From Casuarina equisetifolia (Eukaryota > Streptophyta > Magnoliopsida > Fagales > Casuarinaceae), in the NCBI GenBank assembly GCA_028551475.1, contig CM052356.1:10443884-10507883 (forward strand): 64,000 nucleotides of DNA, written 5' to 3'. Shown piece after piece: positions 37,401 to 51,428 of this stretch. The translations under genes were made by a program, and so were the position numbers. Within the stretch, counting starts at the first letter, position 1; the number at the start of each line of letters is the position of its first letter. The notes beneath the pieces were generated by a model that was given only the letters and a program-made list of their open reading frames with translations, had not been told where the DNA came from and searched no databases.

Positions 37401-40400
37401 CTAAGTAGGAGATTGATGGTTTATGAAGCGTGATTTCTATGATGAGATTGTAGGTTTGGTTGTAAGCAAAATAGAAACTTTGTTATTCTTGCTTGATTCT
37501 CATTTGAGCAACATTATTTTCTCTCAGCCTTCCCTTAATAATCGATTCAAGTGATAGAAGAAAGTTCATGTGATGCTTGCATGAAATTGGTTAAATGTGA
37601 ATGTGTTATTGCAGGGAACAGAAATTTTGTGCAGAACTATGAGACATTAGTTATTGATGTTGACTTGAGCAAAGTTGTGGCTTGTTTAGAGAAGGTTATT
37701 GTTATTGTCTAGCGGGTTTGAAACTCCAGTCCTAGTATGAGTTAGTAAACATATAGATAATTAACGATTTTTCTACAAACTTCTAAAAGAGGCTATTGAG
37801 AGTCAGAAAACTTATATTCTTGTATTCTTTCATTATTATAGTAATATTGCTATGATGTTGCCAACATAATAAAGTTTGGATAAATCGCATTAAGTTTTAG
37901 TTTTAGTGTTTTTTCTTTAATTTTTATTTTATTTTATGTGTATTTGTACTGATAATTCTTTGCTCATTTGAGCTCTTTTATTTTGTTTTGTGTTCCCTAA
38001 AATGGATGTTGACATTTCCTATTCTGCTACTCTTAGACAGCTAAAAAAAAATTATTACACCTGTTCTGAAATTTCTTCACAATATCCAAATCTTAGGCAA
38101 TTGCGCAATTTGGAAAAGGCTTTTGGAGGAGATGTTAGAGTTTGTGATCGCACAGCCTTAATCCTGGATATCTTTAACCAGCGGGCAGCAACACATGAAG
38201 CAGCTTTACAGGCAAATTTATTTTTCTTCTCTTACTTGCTTTTGGATGCATCTGAGAAGATGCTAACAACCTACTTGTGTTGTTAATTTATCATTTTTTT
38301 ATTTTTTATCTCAGCTTAAGGCTGGAGGTCAGATTCTCTTACTGATTTTCTTACAGTTTGAGGTCTTACCAGCTACATAGGTGCTGTGCGGGTGTTCAAG
38401 TCTTCCAGTGAGCTGGAACACCTCATCACCTATTAATATATAGAAATAAAGAAACTCTGTGTAGTTCGCTGACAATTTTGAGGTCTTTCTAGGTTGCATT
38501 AGCACAAATGGAATATCAGTTACCTCGACTAACAAAAATGTGGACTCACCTTGAGCGTCAAGCAGGAGGTCAGGTGAAGGGTATGGGAGAAAAACAAATT
38601 GAAGTGGATAAGCGAATCTTACGATCTCAAGTAAGCAACCTTTATTGACAGGCTTTCAAAAGAAAATTTTCCAGTTAACCAGAAAAAGGATCTATACATA
38701 TAAGCTTTATTACCTTGGTTGTTGGGGGAAGAAGGTATTTTCATATTTTGGACTTTGTTGTTACTGTATTGTTGTCTGTTATCAGTTTGTGTTATGCTTT
38801 TCTTATCATTAGAAAAAATTGGATTGGTTGTAAACATGTTCATGGTGCCAGATTGGTGTTCTTAAAAAAGAGCTTGAATCTGTTAGAAAACACAGAAAAC
38901 AGTATCGGAATCGGCGTATATCTGTACCAGTCCCTGTGGTATCTTTAGTAAGTAAATACATGGATCTCATAGTTTTTGAAGCTATAAGGATACTTGTTCT
39001 TTAATTTTCTAATGGAAGTAAATGTGGATGACATTGTAGGTTGGGTATACAAATGCTGGAAAGAGTACACTCTTAAACCATTTGACTGGAGCTAACGTTC
39101 TAGCTGAGGATCGGTTATTTGCAACTCTTGATCCAACTACAAGACGGGTTCAGGTTAGTCAATATTTACAAGGGAGACTTGTCATAGCTTTCTTATGAGT
39201 TAAAACTCTTTTCTTTGCAGTTATGTAATTAGAGAAGCAAGCATTCTATACAGTGGCGCATTCCATGCAGCAGCAGCAAATATGTTTCGGCCTGTTAAAC
39301 TGTGCCATTTATATGTCAAGTCGTCATCAATGCTCAACTAGAAATGAATTTCTTTTTAGGACTTCCGATTTGGAGGCTTGGAATTTATTTTATTCAACTG
39401 CCTCCTCTGTAGAGATCGCACTGTTTAGATGTTTGGAGTTGGGAAGTGAGTTTGGATTGCCAGAATTTATTTGTGCTTGCACTGTTTAGGCTTATTTGAA
39501 ACACTAAAGTTTTATGCGTTAAATTGTGCTTAAACTTACAGTTGCTGGTGGTAACATGAGATTTTTCACTCTGCCTTTTGTTTCCAGATGAAGAATGGTA
39601 AGCAGTTTCTTCTTACAGACACAGTCGGTTTCATCCAAAAGTTACCAACTATGCTGGTGAGACCCTCGATTTATTCATGAATCTCGCAGAATCATTTTCT
39701 TCTCTGTTTGTTATGTTATAGTGCCTGCCGGTACAGCTTGTGTTCGTTCTCAATCAACTTTACACTATTACTTGAGAAGAGAATTCAAAAACTTTTGGTT
39801 TAACTTTGGGATTAAGCCCAACCAATACTTTCTTCTCTCCAACAACTGCTTCGTTCAGGTTGCTGCCTTCAGAGCTACATTGGAGGAGATATCAGAGTCA
39901 TCACTTTTGGTGCATGTGGTGGACATCAGGTATATTAAGCTGTATCTGTTGATGATATGTTGATGTATAAAATTAGTCATCTAATATATTTCCATGACTA
40001 CAGCCATCCTCTAGCAGAGCAACAGATAGAAGCTGTGGACAAGGTTCTGTCTGAACTGGATGTTTCATCAATTCCAAAGCTGATGGTGTGGAACAAGGTA
40101 AAGTGAGATATTTTCTGGGTAATGGAGTCACAAATTCATATTGTGAAATGATCGACTTCTTGCTTTCCCACCTTGTAGTTATTGGGTCTTCCCATTGGAC
40201 TTTTCTTTGGCCCTCTTCTCTTCGTTCTGTATATCTTAGTATTCTGTTTTCTTGATAATATCTGTATTACATATTCTGTTTGATTATTTAAACTCCCTTT
40301 TGCAATGTTTCTACTGTGTTTCACTAATATATAAAGCGACTACACAGCTGGCTCTGTGAGTGTGTAGTATGAAATAAGAGCATTGGTTAATCATGACCAC

Positions 40401-41976
40401 CTTTTTTTTTTTTCTTTTCGTTTTTGACCTTCTATTGGACCTTTTCTATGAAGTTACTAATTTAAAACCACTGGTTATGTTAGTTGTTATGAGTATATGA
40501 TGCTAAATCCTACATTTGGAGATCTTGCAAGCATAAATGGCTAATGTAACATAATTGAGCACAGATTGATAGGTTACGTTTTTGGGTGAGTGATTTCTCA
40601 ACACGTTATATTTTGGTCTTATATAAATACTTTTTAGGATGTCAATTTCCGTAACATGAACCATGAAATTGTTACTAACATGCATGCTTTATACCTGCTT
40701 ATAAGCCATGAGTTGTATTGGTGGATACCTTTGCAGTTTGTAATTAAATGAAGCTTGTGGTTGTGATTGTCGAGTAACTATTTAATTGAGAATCTTAAGC
40801 ATCACTCTTTCCAACATGAGGTCAAAAATGATACTGATGGTGACATTTCTTTTGCTGCTGCTTATGGTAGGTTGATAAGGTCAAAGATCCTGAGAAAATC
40901 AAGTTGGAAGCAGAGAAGAGAGATGATATTGTATGCTTATCTGCTTTGAATGGTGAAGGCTTACACGAGTTCTGTGATGCAGTTCAAGAAAAACTAAAGG
41001 TGTTAAGTTGACATCAGGATTTCCATTTTCTTCTACTTTGGTTTTCCTTGTTTCTTATAGTTGATAGTCAAGGCGGCTCTGTGTCATGCGGAAATGCTTA
41101 TACTAACAAGATTAAGCAAATACTTATGCATAACAGGATTCTATGGTTTGGGTAGAAGCTTTGATCCCATTTGACAAAGGAGAGCTCCTGAATACTATAC
41201 ATCGGGTTGGAATGGTAGAGAGAACTGTAAGTATTCCCAGGATTTGGAATTAGTTCTTTCTCTTGTAGTTTATCCGTATTCATCATTGTTTGACTTCTTT
41301 TAAGTCTACTGCTAATTCTTCTGCTGTCTTAATACCTATTTCCCTCCCTTTCTCTCTCCCGTTTTATTTAACTAGTCGTCCTCTTAATCTCGCTCTTAGG
41401 CGTTCTTAGAGTCTTTGTATTTGATTATCAGTAAAAAACATTTGTTAGAGAGGAATTTGGCTGCAATACTGTAGCAGTAACAAGGGAAGGTTGCTTTGTG
41501 AAATAAGCAGAAAATTCTTGTTTGAAAATAGTTCCTTTGTGTACCACAATCACTTCCATTACGAACTTGTTTCGACGTCCTCACCCTGTACTGCTACCCG
41601 CAATCACATGACTGCCACCTTTGTAGGGGACTGGGTTAAGGGGACTTTGCAGGTTCTCATGGTGGTGTTAAATGCCCCAGGGGCTATTAAAAAAAAAAAG
41701 AAAAATTCTATAGTTTAAAGTACTATGGATTAGGATGGTTAGTGTTCACGTTGATCTGTAATTAGCTTCAAATAAGGAAAAATTGGTTTTGCCTGCTGTG
41801 AATAGGTTAGGTAGACGTCGTTTTCATTTGCTTGTTTGGGTGTTGTTTGTTATTGTTTCTCACCTTTTTCTCTTCAAAATTTATAGGAATATAGAGAAAA
41901 TGGGACGTTGATCAAGGCGCATGTTCCCCTCCGCTTCGCAAGGCTGCTCACTCCAATGAGGCAACTGTGTATATAA
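31493..41976 (+). CDS. HflX: HflX-type GTPase, probably plastid-targeted
   Basis: Ribosome-associated GTPase of the HflX family. Thirteen exons (31,493-31,870; 32,494-32,636; 33,086-33,202; 38,097-38,211; 38,493-38,630; 38,852-38,947; 39,040-39,153; 39,588-39,656; 39,859-39,929; 40,004-40,097; 40,871-40,999; 41,137-41,226; 41,887-41,976) give 547 residues. The first 60 residues are rich in serine, proline and basic residues, like a chloroplast transit peptide. Then come an acidic linker, the HflX N-domain with GSGKV and RTALILDIF, and the G domain: GYTNAGKST (331-339), DTVGF (378-382), NKVD (444-447). In bacteria HflX splits stalled ribosomes. An in-frame ATG at 31,382 could add 37 residues but looks less like a targeting peptide. 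Intron 3 (4.9 kb) holds a copia element. Intron 4 has a GC donor. Confidence 0.95.
33809..34293 (+). repeat. 5' LTR of the intronic copia element
   Basis: About 485 bp, and matches 37,414-37,866 with many substitutions and indels. Shared blocks include the first 60 bases and the TAAACTCCTAAGAGAGG region (CTTCTAAAAGAGG in the partner). Confidence 0.75.
34987..35028 (+). pseudogene. gag zinc knuckle of the intronic copia element
   Basis: The translation [14 protein letters not shown] fits the CX2CX4HX4C nucleic-acid-binding knuckle of copia gag exactly. It sits in a region otherwise full of stops, so it is a surviving fragment. Confidence 0.85.
37414..37866 (+). repeat. 3' LTR of the intronic copia element
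   Basis: About 453 bp, partner of 33,809-34,293. It follows CTAAGTAGGAGAT and ends near GCCAACA. Exon 4 of HflX begins 230 bp further right. Confidence 0.75.
38212..38492 (+). other. GC-AG intron 4 of the HflX gene
   Basis: The donor is ACAG|GCAAAT and the acceptor TTTCTAG|GTTGCA. The junction gives [16 protein letters not shown], matching the continuous HflX family sequence (LQ-VELAQL in bacteria). A GT donor further right would add about two dozen residues to a conserved, ungapped region. Confidence 0.85.
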
Positions 41977-42790
41977 TAGCCACCCACTATTTTCCTTCTT
42001 GAGGCTTCCTAACCATTGATGTCTTTGTATATTTCCAAATGACAAGCATGAATATCTGTACAGCTTTTCTTCTTAATAAATCTTCTCAAGGTTTGTAAAG
42101 GAAGTGGCTTCTGTTGAATGCGCAAGCATCTCTACACGGAACTTGACAGCTTTAACCACAACACTCTCTTAAACCCTCCCAAAAAGACAAAAAGACGGTG
42201 AAAAGGATGACACAAAAGGAGTCAAGAGAACTGGTCGTCGTGTGGGCACCGCGCATGTTACTTTTAGCGGCTGGCCAACAGAACCCGTTGTTTCATTCGC
42301 TTATTCTTTTATGGAGCACCAAATATTGGAAGAAAGTCTTAAAGTACTGTTACAAGAATTGAGCCTTCGTTGTGTTGAACTATTTTTCTTCCCGGTTGCG
42401 TTGAGCTGCTCCATCAAATGATAAAAGGAAAGTTCATACTGGAAGAAGCAAGTTTGCATTCTTCTGAATTATTCTAGGTTTTCTACAGCTGTCTGAAGTT
42501 TTGACTTCTTTCCCAATTGGTATTTATGTTTTTTTTTTTTTTCATTTAAAGTATATAGGAAGAAGAAAGGTTCCAAAGTTGAGTAATAAATAGTGGAAGC
42601 AAATTAGTCCGAATTTGTCCTTGGAGCAGGTAACCAGAAACAATGTCAAAACCTAATCCATCTTTTGTCTCAGATGCACACAGCTCGTGTTCCAAAAAGA
42701 CGTGTGCATGGATTTGGACCTGGTCATTCCTCTGGGGACACTAGTTGTGGGGATTCGGTAGGGAGAGTGGTTGATTTGATCTTTAGAGAT
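41977..42790. other. HflX 3' flank and peroxidase promoter region
   Basis: This is the spacer between two same-strand genes. It contains AATAAA at about 42,075 as a possible HflX polyadenylation signal, a T-run near 42,528-42,542 and no coding frame. Confidence 0.5.
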
Positions 42791-42792
42791 CT

Positions 42793-42800
42793 CTATATAT
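42793..42800 (+). promoter_or_regulatory. TATA box of the peroxidase gene
   Basis: CTATATATG lies about 60 bp before the start codon, which would leave a short leader of about 30 bases. This is the only TATA-like element in the near upstream sequence. Confidence 0.55.
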
Positions 42801-42855
42801 GCGAGCAAATGCAAGCCAAATCTCAAAAGCTTACAAATCTTTAATTAAATCAGCA

Positions 42856-44232
<1,377 letters not shown>

Positions 44233-44608
44233 GCAGCAGACTGTTGGGCTTATTTTGCTTTTCCTCGTGTTAACCTTTGATTCTGTCGAAGCTATGGTTG
44301 ATTTATGATGCTTGTAATGTTTGTTGAAGCTAGTGAGTTTGAGATTCAAATTAAGTGATCAGCAGCTGACTTGCTTTCTCAACCTTCCTACTTTTCACGT
44401 AATTGTTGAGAAACTTTGCTTTCTTCCTTTCAAACCTGCAATAATCATATTCAGTTGATGCTTCTAAGTAAGGATAGATGGATAACAAGGAGATTCGCAA
44501 ATTACGCCAAATAATTGAATAACCACAGATGACATCCCAAAAGGGTTATGGGTCAGATAAAGCCTAAAAATAGATGGGGGCCTTGCGCTTGTTTCCAAAG
44601 CCCATCCC

Positions 44609-44614
44609 TATAAA
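44609..44614 (+). promoter_or_regulatory. TATA box and GCCCA motifs of the glycosyltransferase gene
   Basis: TATAAA lies 174 bp before the start codon, flanked by AAGCCCA at 44,598-44,604 and 44,619-44,625. These GCCCA (site II-like) motifs are typical of constitutively expressed plant genes. Function is inferred. Confidence 0.4.
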
Positions 44615-44787
44615 TTTTAAGCCCAAGAAACTCATCGAGCTCATCGTCTTCTTACGCAGCGCCAGACGAGTGAATTCAGTACCTCCCTAAACTAATTTGA
44701 TTCCCAGTGATTACCGAGATCCCACATTTTCCATAGTTACCTGAGATTTTCAACTTGCTGCACTAGATCGCCACTGAGAACCCAAGA

Positions 44788-47700
44788 ATGCCAAACTCCT
44801 TACAGCAAAACAGCACGTTCGAACGAGTTTCAAGAATGGGGAAGCAGAGCACGTGGGCGCTGGCGCTTCAGAAGAATCGTCGGCTGCTGATGATTCTGGC
44901 ATTGTGCTCTCTCTCCACTGCAATGGTGCTCTTCATGAGGACAGTATTCGATTCATGTGCCACCTTTAATAGCGGTAGTGTTGTTGGCAGTATTACTAAG
45001 CATTTTGGAGATCATAAAGATACAGACACTCGGATTTTTGCCCCGAATCCTCTGGATTTCATGAGGTTGAAGCTCGTATTAATGGTTTCCCACGAGCTCT
45101 CTCTTTCAGGTACTGTTTATGTTGCTCTGTGTGTGTGTGTTTTCTTTTAATAATTAGTTTGGTTCTCGGGAAAGAGTGATAAGGGAAGAATTGAAAACAA
45201 AAAAAAAGGCTTGAATTTTTATTTTTTCGTCTTCAAATCTGTGTACAGGTGGGCCTTTGTTGTTGATGGAGCTAGCATTTCTGTTGAGGGCTGTGGGCTC
45301 GGAGGTTGTCTGGATCACAAACCAGAAACCAGCGGGGACAGATGATATCGTTTACAGTTTGGAGCATAAAATGTTGGATCAAGGGGTGCAGGTCATTGAT
45401 TGATATTCCCAGTTTTCTTAATAAACGGCCGAGCTTCTGTTTATATGAGAGCTTCACTCGATGTTTTTCCTTATACGTAATAGTTAATTTCATGTTTCTG
45501 ATACCCGATGTTGAGTTTCTGATATCCAATGTTGAAGCAAAAACAGGTGCAGTGGGTGATCCAGCGTTAGTTAGTTTGCCGGAAGTTTTTAAGACTAAAG
45601 GCTTTTCTGAATTGATTGGTATAGGGGCTGTATGGTCAATCTAGCATTAGTTACTCCTTCATTTCGAAAAAGACAATGGATTTGTTGGTGCTGCGGGTAA
45701 AAATGTGAGTCTTATGTTTATAGTAAGCGTTTCATTTAAGAATGCTGAAGAAAACTGGGTCCAACACTGACTAATGGCCTTCACAGAAGAACTTCAATAT
45801 TTGATATAGAGGCAAGTCGAAGTTTGAGCTGAACCAAGGATCTAATGCAGGTCCCAAATCTCAATTATCTTTTTCTGCAGTTGATGCTTAGAGAGGCTCC
45901 TTGTGAGATAAATTTAAGGGTGCTGCATAGAATTATTCTATATGGGCTTAGGAGTTTTTATATCAGTTCTTTGATTTTATACATTGACCTGCATTTTATT
46001 TTGTTTCAGAGGATAGAAACTCTGGGTCAGAATCGTCTTACATGGGTCTAGGCTGAAGGGCATTGTTTTTATTGTCACACTTTGATCTATCTGGGTAGTA
46101 GAGAAAGCTTTTGTTGGTTAGTCATAAAGGAGACCTAACTGACCTATGAACACCTTCTACCAGTATAGCAGGAATATCCGCTACTGACTTAATAGTTTTA
46201 TTGTACATGAAGAGTTTTATAAAGTTCAATGTCTCCTCCTGATAGAGGAGCTCAAATTTTGCTTAGTGGGTGATCCATGTTCATATTAGGGATCTGCAAT
46301 GGGCGATATACATGGCTTCTTTTGTCATGCTCTTAACTAGTTCATGAAGATATCATTCTCAGAATCTTTCTGTACACCAAATATGTAAAACCAGATGTCA
46401 AGAGCAAACATTCTGTAGCATGATCGTTTGTGGTGCTCCTAAGTGATGCCTCTTCCTGTAAAATGGCAATCTTGAGCTAGACAGCAATTAATGAAGGTGG
46501 TTAGCATTCATTGGTTTGCCATTTGTTACTCCTTGCAGGAGAATCTATGTTTTTACATGCTTGAATAATGAGCTTTTAGATGCTTTTCAAGAAAGGATTA
46601 ATTCAAACCTTAGACTTTTGTGTGGCTTGTTTATCCTTAATTGGGCTTGCATATCTATTCGCTTGCTTAATTTCTTCAAACTTCAAACAGAGCATTGGCA
46701 TTGTTGTGCATCCTAAAATATAAGGCTTCTTATTGTGATTTCTCTGGACTGTTAGGTGTTATCCGCAAAGGGTCAAAAAGCTATAGATACAGCTCTTAAA
46801 GCTGATTTGGTCATTTTAAATACTGCTGTTGCTGGGAAATGGTTGGATGCTGTTCTCAAGGAAAAAGTTCGTCATGTTCTTCCCAAAGTTTTGTGGTGGA
46901 TTCATGAGATGAGAGGACATTATTTCAAAGTGGAGTATGTTAAGCACCTCCCTTTTGTTGCAGGTGCCATGATTGATTCTCATACAACTGCAGAATACTG
47001 GAAGAATAGGACTAGAGAACGTTTAGGGTATGTTACTACCATCAACACAAGTACTCTTCTGTTTCATCTCCACTTGGTTCTTGTCATGTCAATGCCTTTT
47101 CATAACACATTAAAGTACTAATCTTCTTTGCATTGAATGTTTTGTCTGCATTTAGTTTCTGGGTTTAATGTGTATTGAAGTCATTGCTTTTGAAGGAATT
47201 TTCTCTTGCATCAGTTTTTTCTCTATCATTTAGTTGGTTCATCCTTTAGTATATAAGGAATACCTGTTAAAAATTTGGACAGGTTTTGGTGGTTCCTTTC
47301 TTTCTTTCGTCTGTTTCTCCTTTTCTTTTATGTTGGTGGGGGATGGGGTGGCACGGTGGAGGTAGTTGAATAAAATAATTGATAATACCTCTGTCTTATG
47401 AGCTCTGTCTGTCATAAGTGCATTTCTGGAGAATCAAAACCTTGCTGATTAGCATTGTTCCTTTTTTTTTTCCCCTTCCGTTTCATCCTAGATCCTTATT
47501 CATTCCAAGCATTCAAAAAGAAATGGGACTGGGAAAAATATAATGAGGTGAGCAAGAGGAAAAATATCTCAGTTGTTGGGACTGCACACACTATCTTAAA
47601 GAGATAATGAGGTGAGGAAAATTGCAACCAGGCAATATGGGAATCTAAGCTCATAGATGTAATAGATTGAGAGGATTTAGGGGACATAATAGTAAGCTAG

Positions 47701-50700
47701 AGCAAATAAGAAGGAAAAATACCATAGGATCAGAGAAATTAAATTTAAAAAGAGAATAAAATCCATGATCATTGATCTGTAATTAGAAACCAAAAAGAAA
47801 ATAGAAAAGGTATGAAGTGAATTTGATGTAGGCATAGTAATTAATAGAAAAACACTAGTATGGTTTGTTTTGTGTCTAATCGGTGTAGACCAGAATTTCA
47901 GACTCTCCTTAGAGCCTCTTCGGGTCAATTTTGATTTACTACTGCCATTGCCATTACTCAGGTCTTTTGTGACAATGAAATAGTTCTCTTGGCTCATAGA
48001 GACCGCATTTTTGAATGATCTATAGCTAAGGCATTTTAGAAGTTGTGTCACAAACAATGTGCTAACTCTATCTGCAGAAGCTGGAAAGGAAGCCCTTAAG
48101 TTTGATTTCAGTAATATTATTCTGTGCCTAATAACTTAAGCACCAATTTTTCATTGATGTAGTAAGTAATGTAGACTTGATATTTGCCTTATCATACCTA
48201 ACAACTCTGATTAGTTTTGTGTGCTTTCCTTTTTTGACCTTTTCTTATATGTACGGTTCTATGCTTCACAGGATTAAAATGCCTAAAACCTATGTTGTAC
48301 ACCTTGGGAATAGCAAAGAACTAATGGAGGTTGCTGAAGATAGTGTAGCCAAGAGAACTCTCTCCGAGCATGTCCGAGAGTCTCTTGGAGTGCGGAAGGA
48401 AGATCTAATCTTTGCCATCATAAACAGTATGCTCCCCTTGCTGATGAGATAAAACATTAGCTTGAAGTAGTCTGATTGGTGAAAAGTAGTATTGTATACT
48501 TGTTTGCAACTGCAAAAATGTCTTCTTTTTCATTGTAAAAATATAACTACATGATGTGAAATGCATGTGTTCTGAACAAATAAACTGAGATCCAGTTTCG
48601 AGACTCAGTTTTATATCTAATACATCTTCGCTTGTATTATTAGTCTTCCTTATTATGCACAACCTTGGATGTATTCATGCATGCATTCTTACAATCTGCT
48701 AGAGTATGGCCGTCATTAGTTCACATCTTTTCTTTAGGAAGCTCCTATGTTCTCTTCTTTTTCCTTTTTCTTGGGAGAGGAGGGAGAGGGTTGGAATGAA
48801 CTGTGAGCTTCAATTGGGATTTGTATATCCCAAGAACTGAGGGTATTTGTTAGACCATTCGCAGAACTCAATTGCAGTACAAGAACCTCAATGTCTATGG
48901 ATTTTCATTTGAAACTGACACGGCAATATGTGTTCTATTTGATGTTTGCTAATTGTTGTGTTGTTGTAAAGAAGTCAACCCCACTTTCCAAGTTGTGTTC
49001 ATGTTCCCCTTCTTAGCATTCAGGAATTGCACCTTTTGCAACTTGGTATTATCTTTCTTGGATTTATAACAAGCAATTTCTTCCATTATGTTGCCAAACT
49101 TGCTTTTTGTCTCTGCGCACTACGCTAGCTTTATGGTTGCACAGTTTTTATACTTCTGATGAGCGTCATCACATAATAGGTGTTTCACGTGGGAAGGGTC
49201 AGGATCTATTTCTTCGTTCGTTTCATGAAAGTCTGCAACTTATCAAAGAGAAGAAATTGCAGGTGCCTCCAATTCATGCAGTTATTGTGGGAAGTGACAT
49301 GAATGCTCAGACAAAGTATGAGACAGAACTGCGGAACTTTGTAGCAGAGAAAAAGATTCAGGATCATGTTCACTTTGTCAACAAAACCCTGACAGTAACT
49401 CCTTATCTGGCTTCTATTGATGTTCTTGTTCAGAACTCTCAGGTATTTCTGCAGATACATAATGTGAATTATGCAGAACCACCTCTTTACTTCTCTTATA
49501 TATAATTTACTCTTTTTTTCATTAATTTTTATAAATGATGTGACAACCTTGGCTTCTGTTCTCATAAACAATCATAATAATTGTGTCATTTATCCACGGT
49601 CCAGCCACTGGCCCTCACTGAGAAGGACAATTTGCTAATGCAGTAATGGTCCTTGAACTAACTTCCATCCCCTAACCTATAAATAAGGGCTGAAGAAAAA
49701 AGTCATGGGTTCAATCCCAGCAAGTTAGTTGTTTGTCCATTTACCTATCAGAAAACAAGAGCTAGAAGATAACAATAATAAAGGGGAATTTGCTATTCTA
49801 GTTTCTAGCTGGACCTGTGAATGGAAATGTTTTTCTTTTAATTATCTTATGTTTCCAGTGTTGCCATAGGCAGATTATGTGTTTTGTCTTGCTTATCATT
49901 TTTTTTTCCTTTTTAGCGTGGGGCAGGATGGTCTTTACCATAATATTGTTTGCACCTGGCCATCACTTGTATTGTTGTAGTTTTCTTTGCAGAACAATAC
50001 TCTACAGAGCACTTTATGTAACCATGATCTCTTGGCCGTCAAGCTTGTCAGGAATACTAAAACCGAAATCTAAAGGAAGAATAAGAAGATCATAACAAGG
50101 AAGACAAAGGAAAATGACTATGAACTGTACAGTATCTGTTACGGTTGTCTTTGGAGCACTTCCTGATATTTGCACCAAAAGGACATAATGTGCACAAGTA
50201 TGGCTGTTTCAGACTCGAGAGGGAAAGCATGACCTCTATGAAGATGACTAACCTCTTTACAGCTTTCTCTTTCTGTGCACTTCTGTATTTCTGGATGTTA
50301 TGCGTGTAATTTTGTTTGCCGAAAGTTGCTCCATAGGCCAAAAAGGTGGGGCGGTTCTTGCTGCCTTGATGTGAAAAGCTACATATGATATGATGACTTG
50401 AGAGTATGCAAAAACTTACGGCCTATGTACATATAGTCAATTCTGTGTGTGGAGAAAATTTCTTGTTCAAATGAAACATGTGATATGATGACAAAAACTT
50501 TACAAAGTTGAATATGGGAGAATCTGGCTATCCCATTCTATAAGACGTCTTGTTATCCTGGCTGGCAAGTCCTGATCGAAAGAGTGAAAATATGAGTGTT
50601 GTGTTAGTTAAGTGCACCGTGAAATCACACCCTTATTTTCCTTTGTTCCTTTGCTGTTTCTGTTTTATTGCTTCTGTTCTTGTGGTAATTTTTATTTCAG

Positions 50701-51428
50701 TGAATCTATGTGTCATTTTTATTTGTTTGTTATCCATTCCTGGTGTTTGAACTTGTTTAATTTGTGTAGGCTCGGGGAGAATGCTTTGGGAGAATAACAA
50801 TTGAGGCAATGGCTTTTCAGCTGCCCGTATTGGTAAGTCCTTCATTACGTTGTATGACTTTCTTTACCATTTCTTGTATGTAAAGTAAATGAACTGTTCA
50901 ATGATTACTTTTTAGAGTTAAGTAATTCATCTGGCAGGAGCAGTTTGTGGTTTGGAAGTTTTATTTTCGCAGTTTATTTTTATATTTCTTTGTCAATCAT
51001 GAATTATTTTGGCAGCATTGCCTATCTAGTCTGCCGTATAAGTGGTTGTACACTAAAAGATGTCACCAACATAGCTAAAATCTGTCTGGAATTTATTGTT
51101 ATCAATATATAGATTTGTGGGTGGCATGTTCCTGTTGGCATCATAATTTTGTTGCTGACGTTATTTACAGGGCACAGCAGCTGGAGGAACAATGGAAATA
51201 GTGGTGAATGGAACAACTGGGTTTTTTCATCCTGTTGGCAAAGAAGGTGTGACACCTCTTGCGAACCACATTGTCAAAATGGCGACACATGTAGAAAGGA
51301 GGCTAACAATGGGAAAGAAAGGATATGAGAGGGTGAAGGAGAGGTTTCTGGAGCACCATATGTCACATAGAATTGCTCTGGTTTTGAAGGAAGTTCTTCA
51401 CAAGGCAAAGAGCCACTCTAGTTCTTGA
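44788..51428 (+). CDS. GT4-type glycosyltransferase, type II membrane protein
   Basis: Glycosyltransferase of the GT-B fold, family 4 type. Seven exons, 44,788-45,109, 45,249-45,391, 46,756-47,027, 48,272-48,426, 49,180-49,442, 50,770-50,832 and 51,171-51,428, give 491 residues. One membrane segment (about 33-53) after a basic N-terminus suggests a Golgi or ER signal anchor. The N-domain begins LVLMVSHELSLSGGPLLLMELA. The C-domain has VSRGKGQDLFL and the donor-binding EX7E motif E389-E397 (ARGECFGRITIEAMAF), then GTAAGGTMEIV. The nearest relatives from memory are Arabidopsis At1g75420 and At1g19710, whose donor and acceptor I do not know. Exon 1 also has an ATG at 44,836, but the first gives a normal tail. 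All introns are GT-AG; intron 2 (1,364 bp) and intron 5 (1,327 bp) are the longest. Confidence 0.93.

Larger units (their letters stand above)
33809..37866 (+). mobile_element. Old Ty1/copia element inside HflX intron 3
   Basis: Two diverged direct repeats, 33,809-34,293 and 37,414-37,866, both begin TGA-TTATCTGAAGC/TGATGGTTTATGAAGC and enclose gag-pol debris. A weak primer site (TGCTATCAAATC, 9 of 12 matches) follows the left LTR, and a polypurine-like AAGTAGGAGAT precedes the right one. An intact CCHC zinc knuckle is at 34,987-35,028. Reverse-transcriptase fragments (VKGFQQKS, then [14 protein letters not shown]) lie near 36,080-36,170. The orientation is the same as the host gene. LTR divergence is much greater than in the 12.4 kb element, so the insertion is old; I see no clear target duplication. 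Splicing of exon 3 to exon 4 remains in frame around it. Confidence 0.85.
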
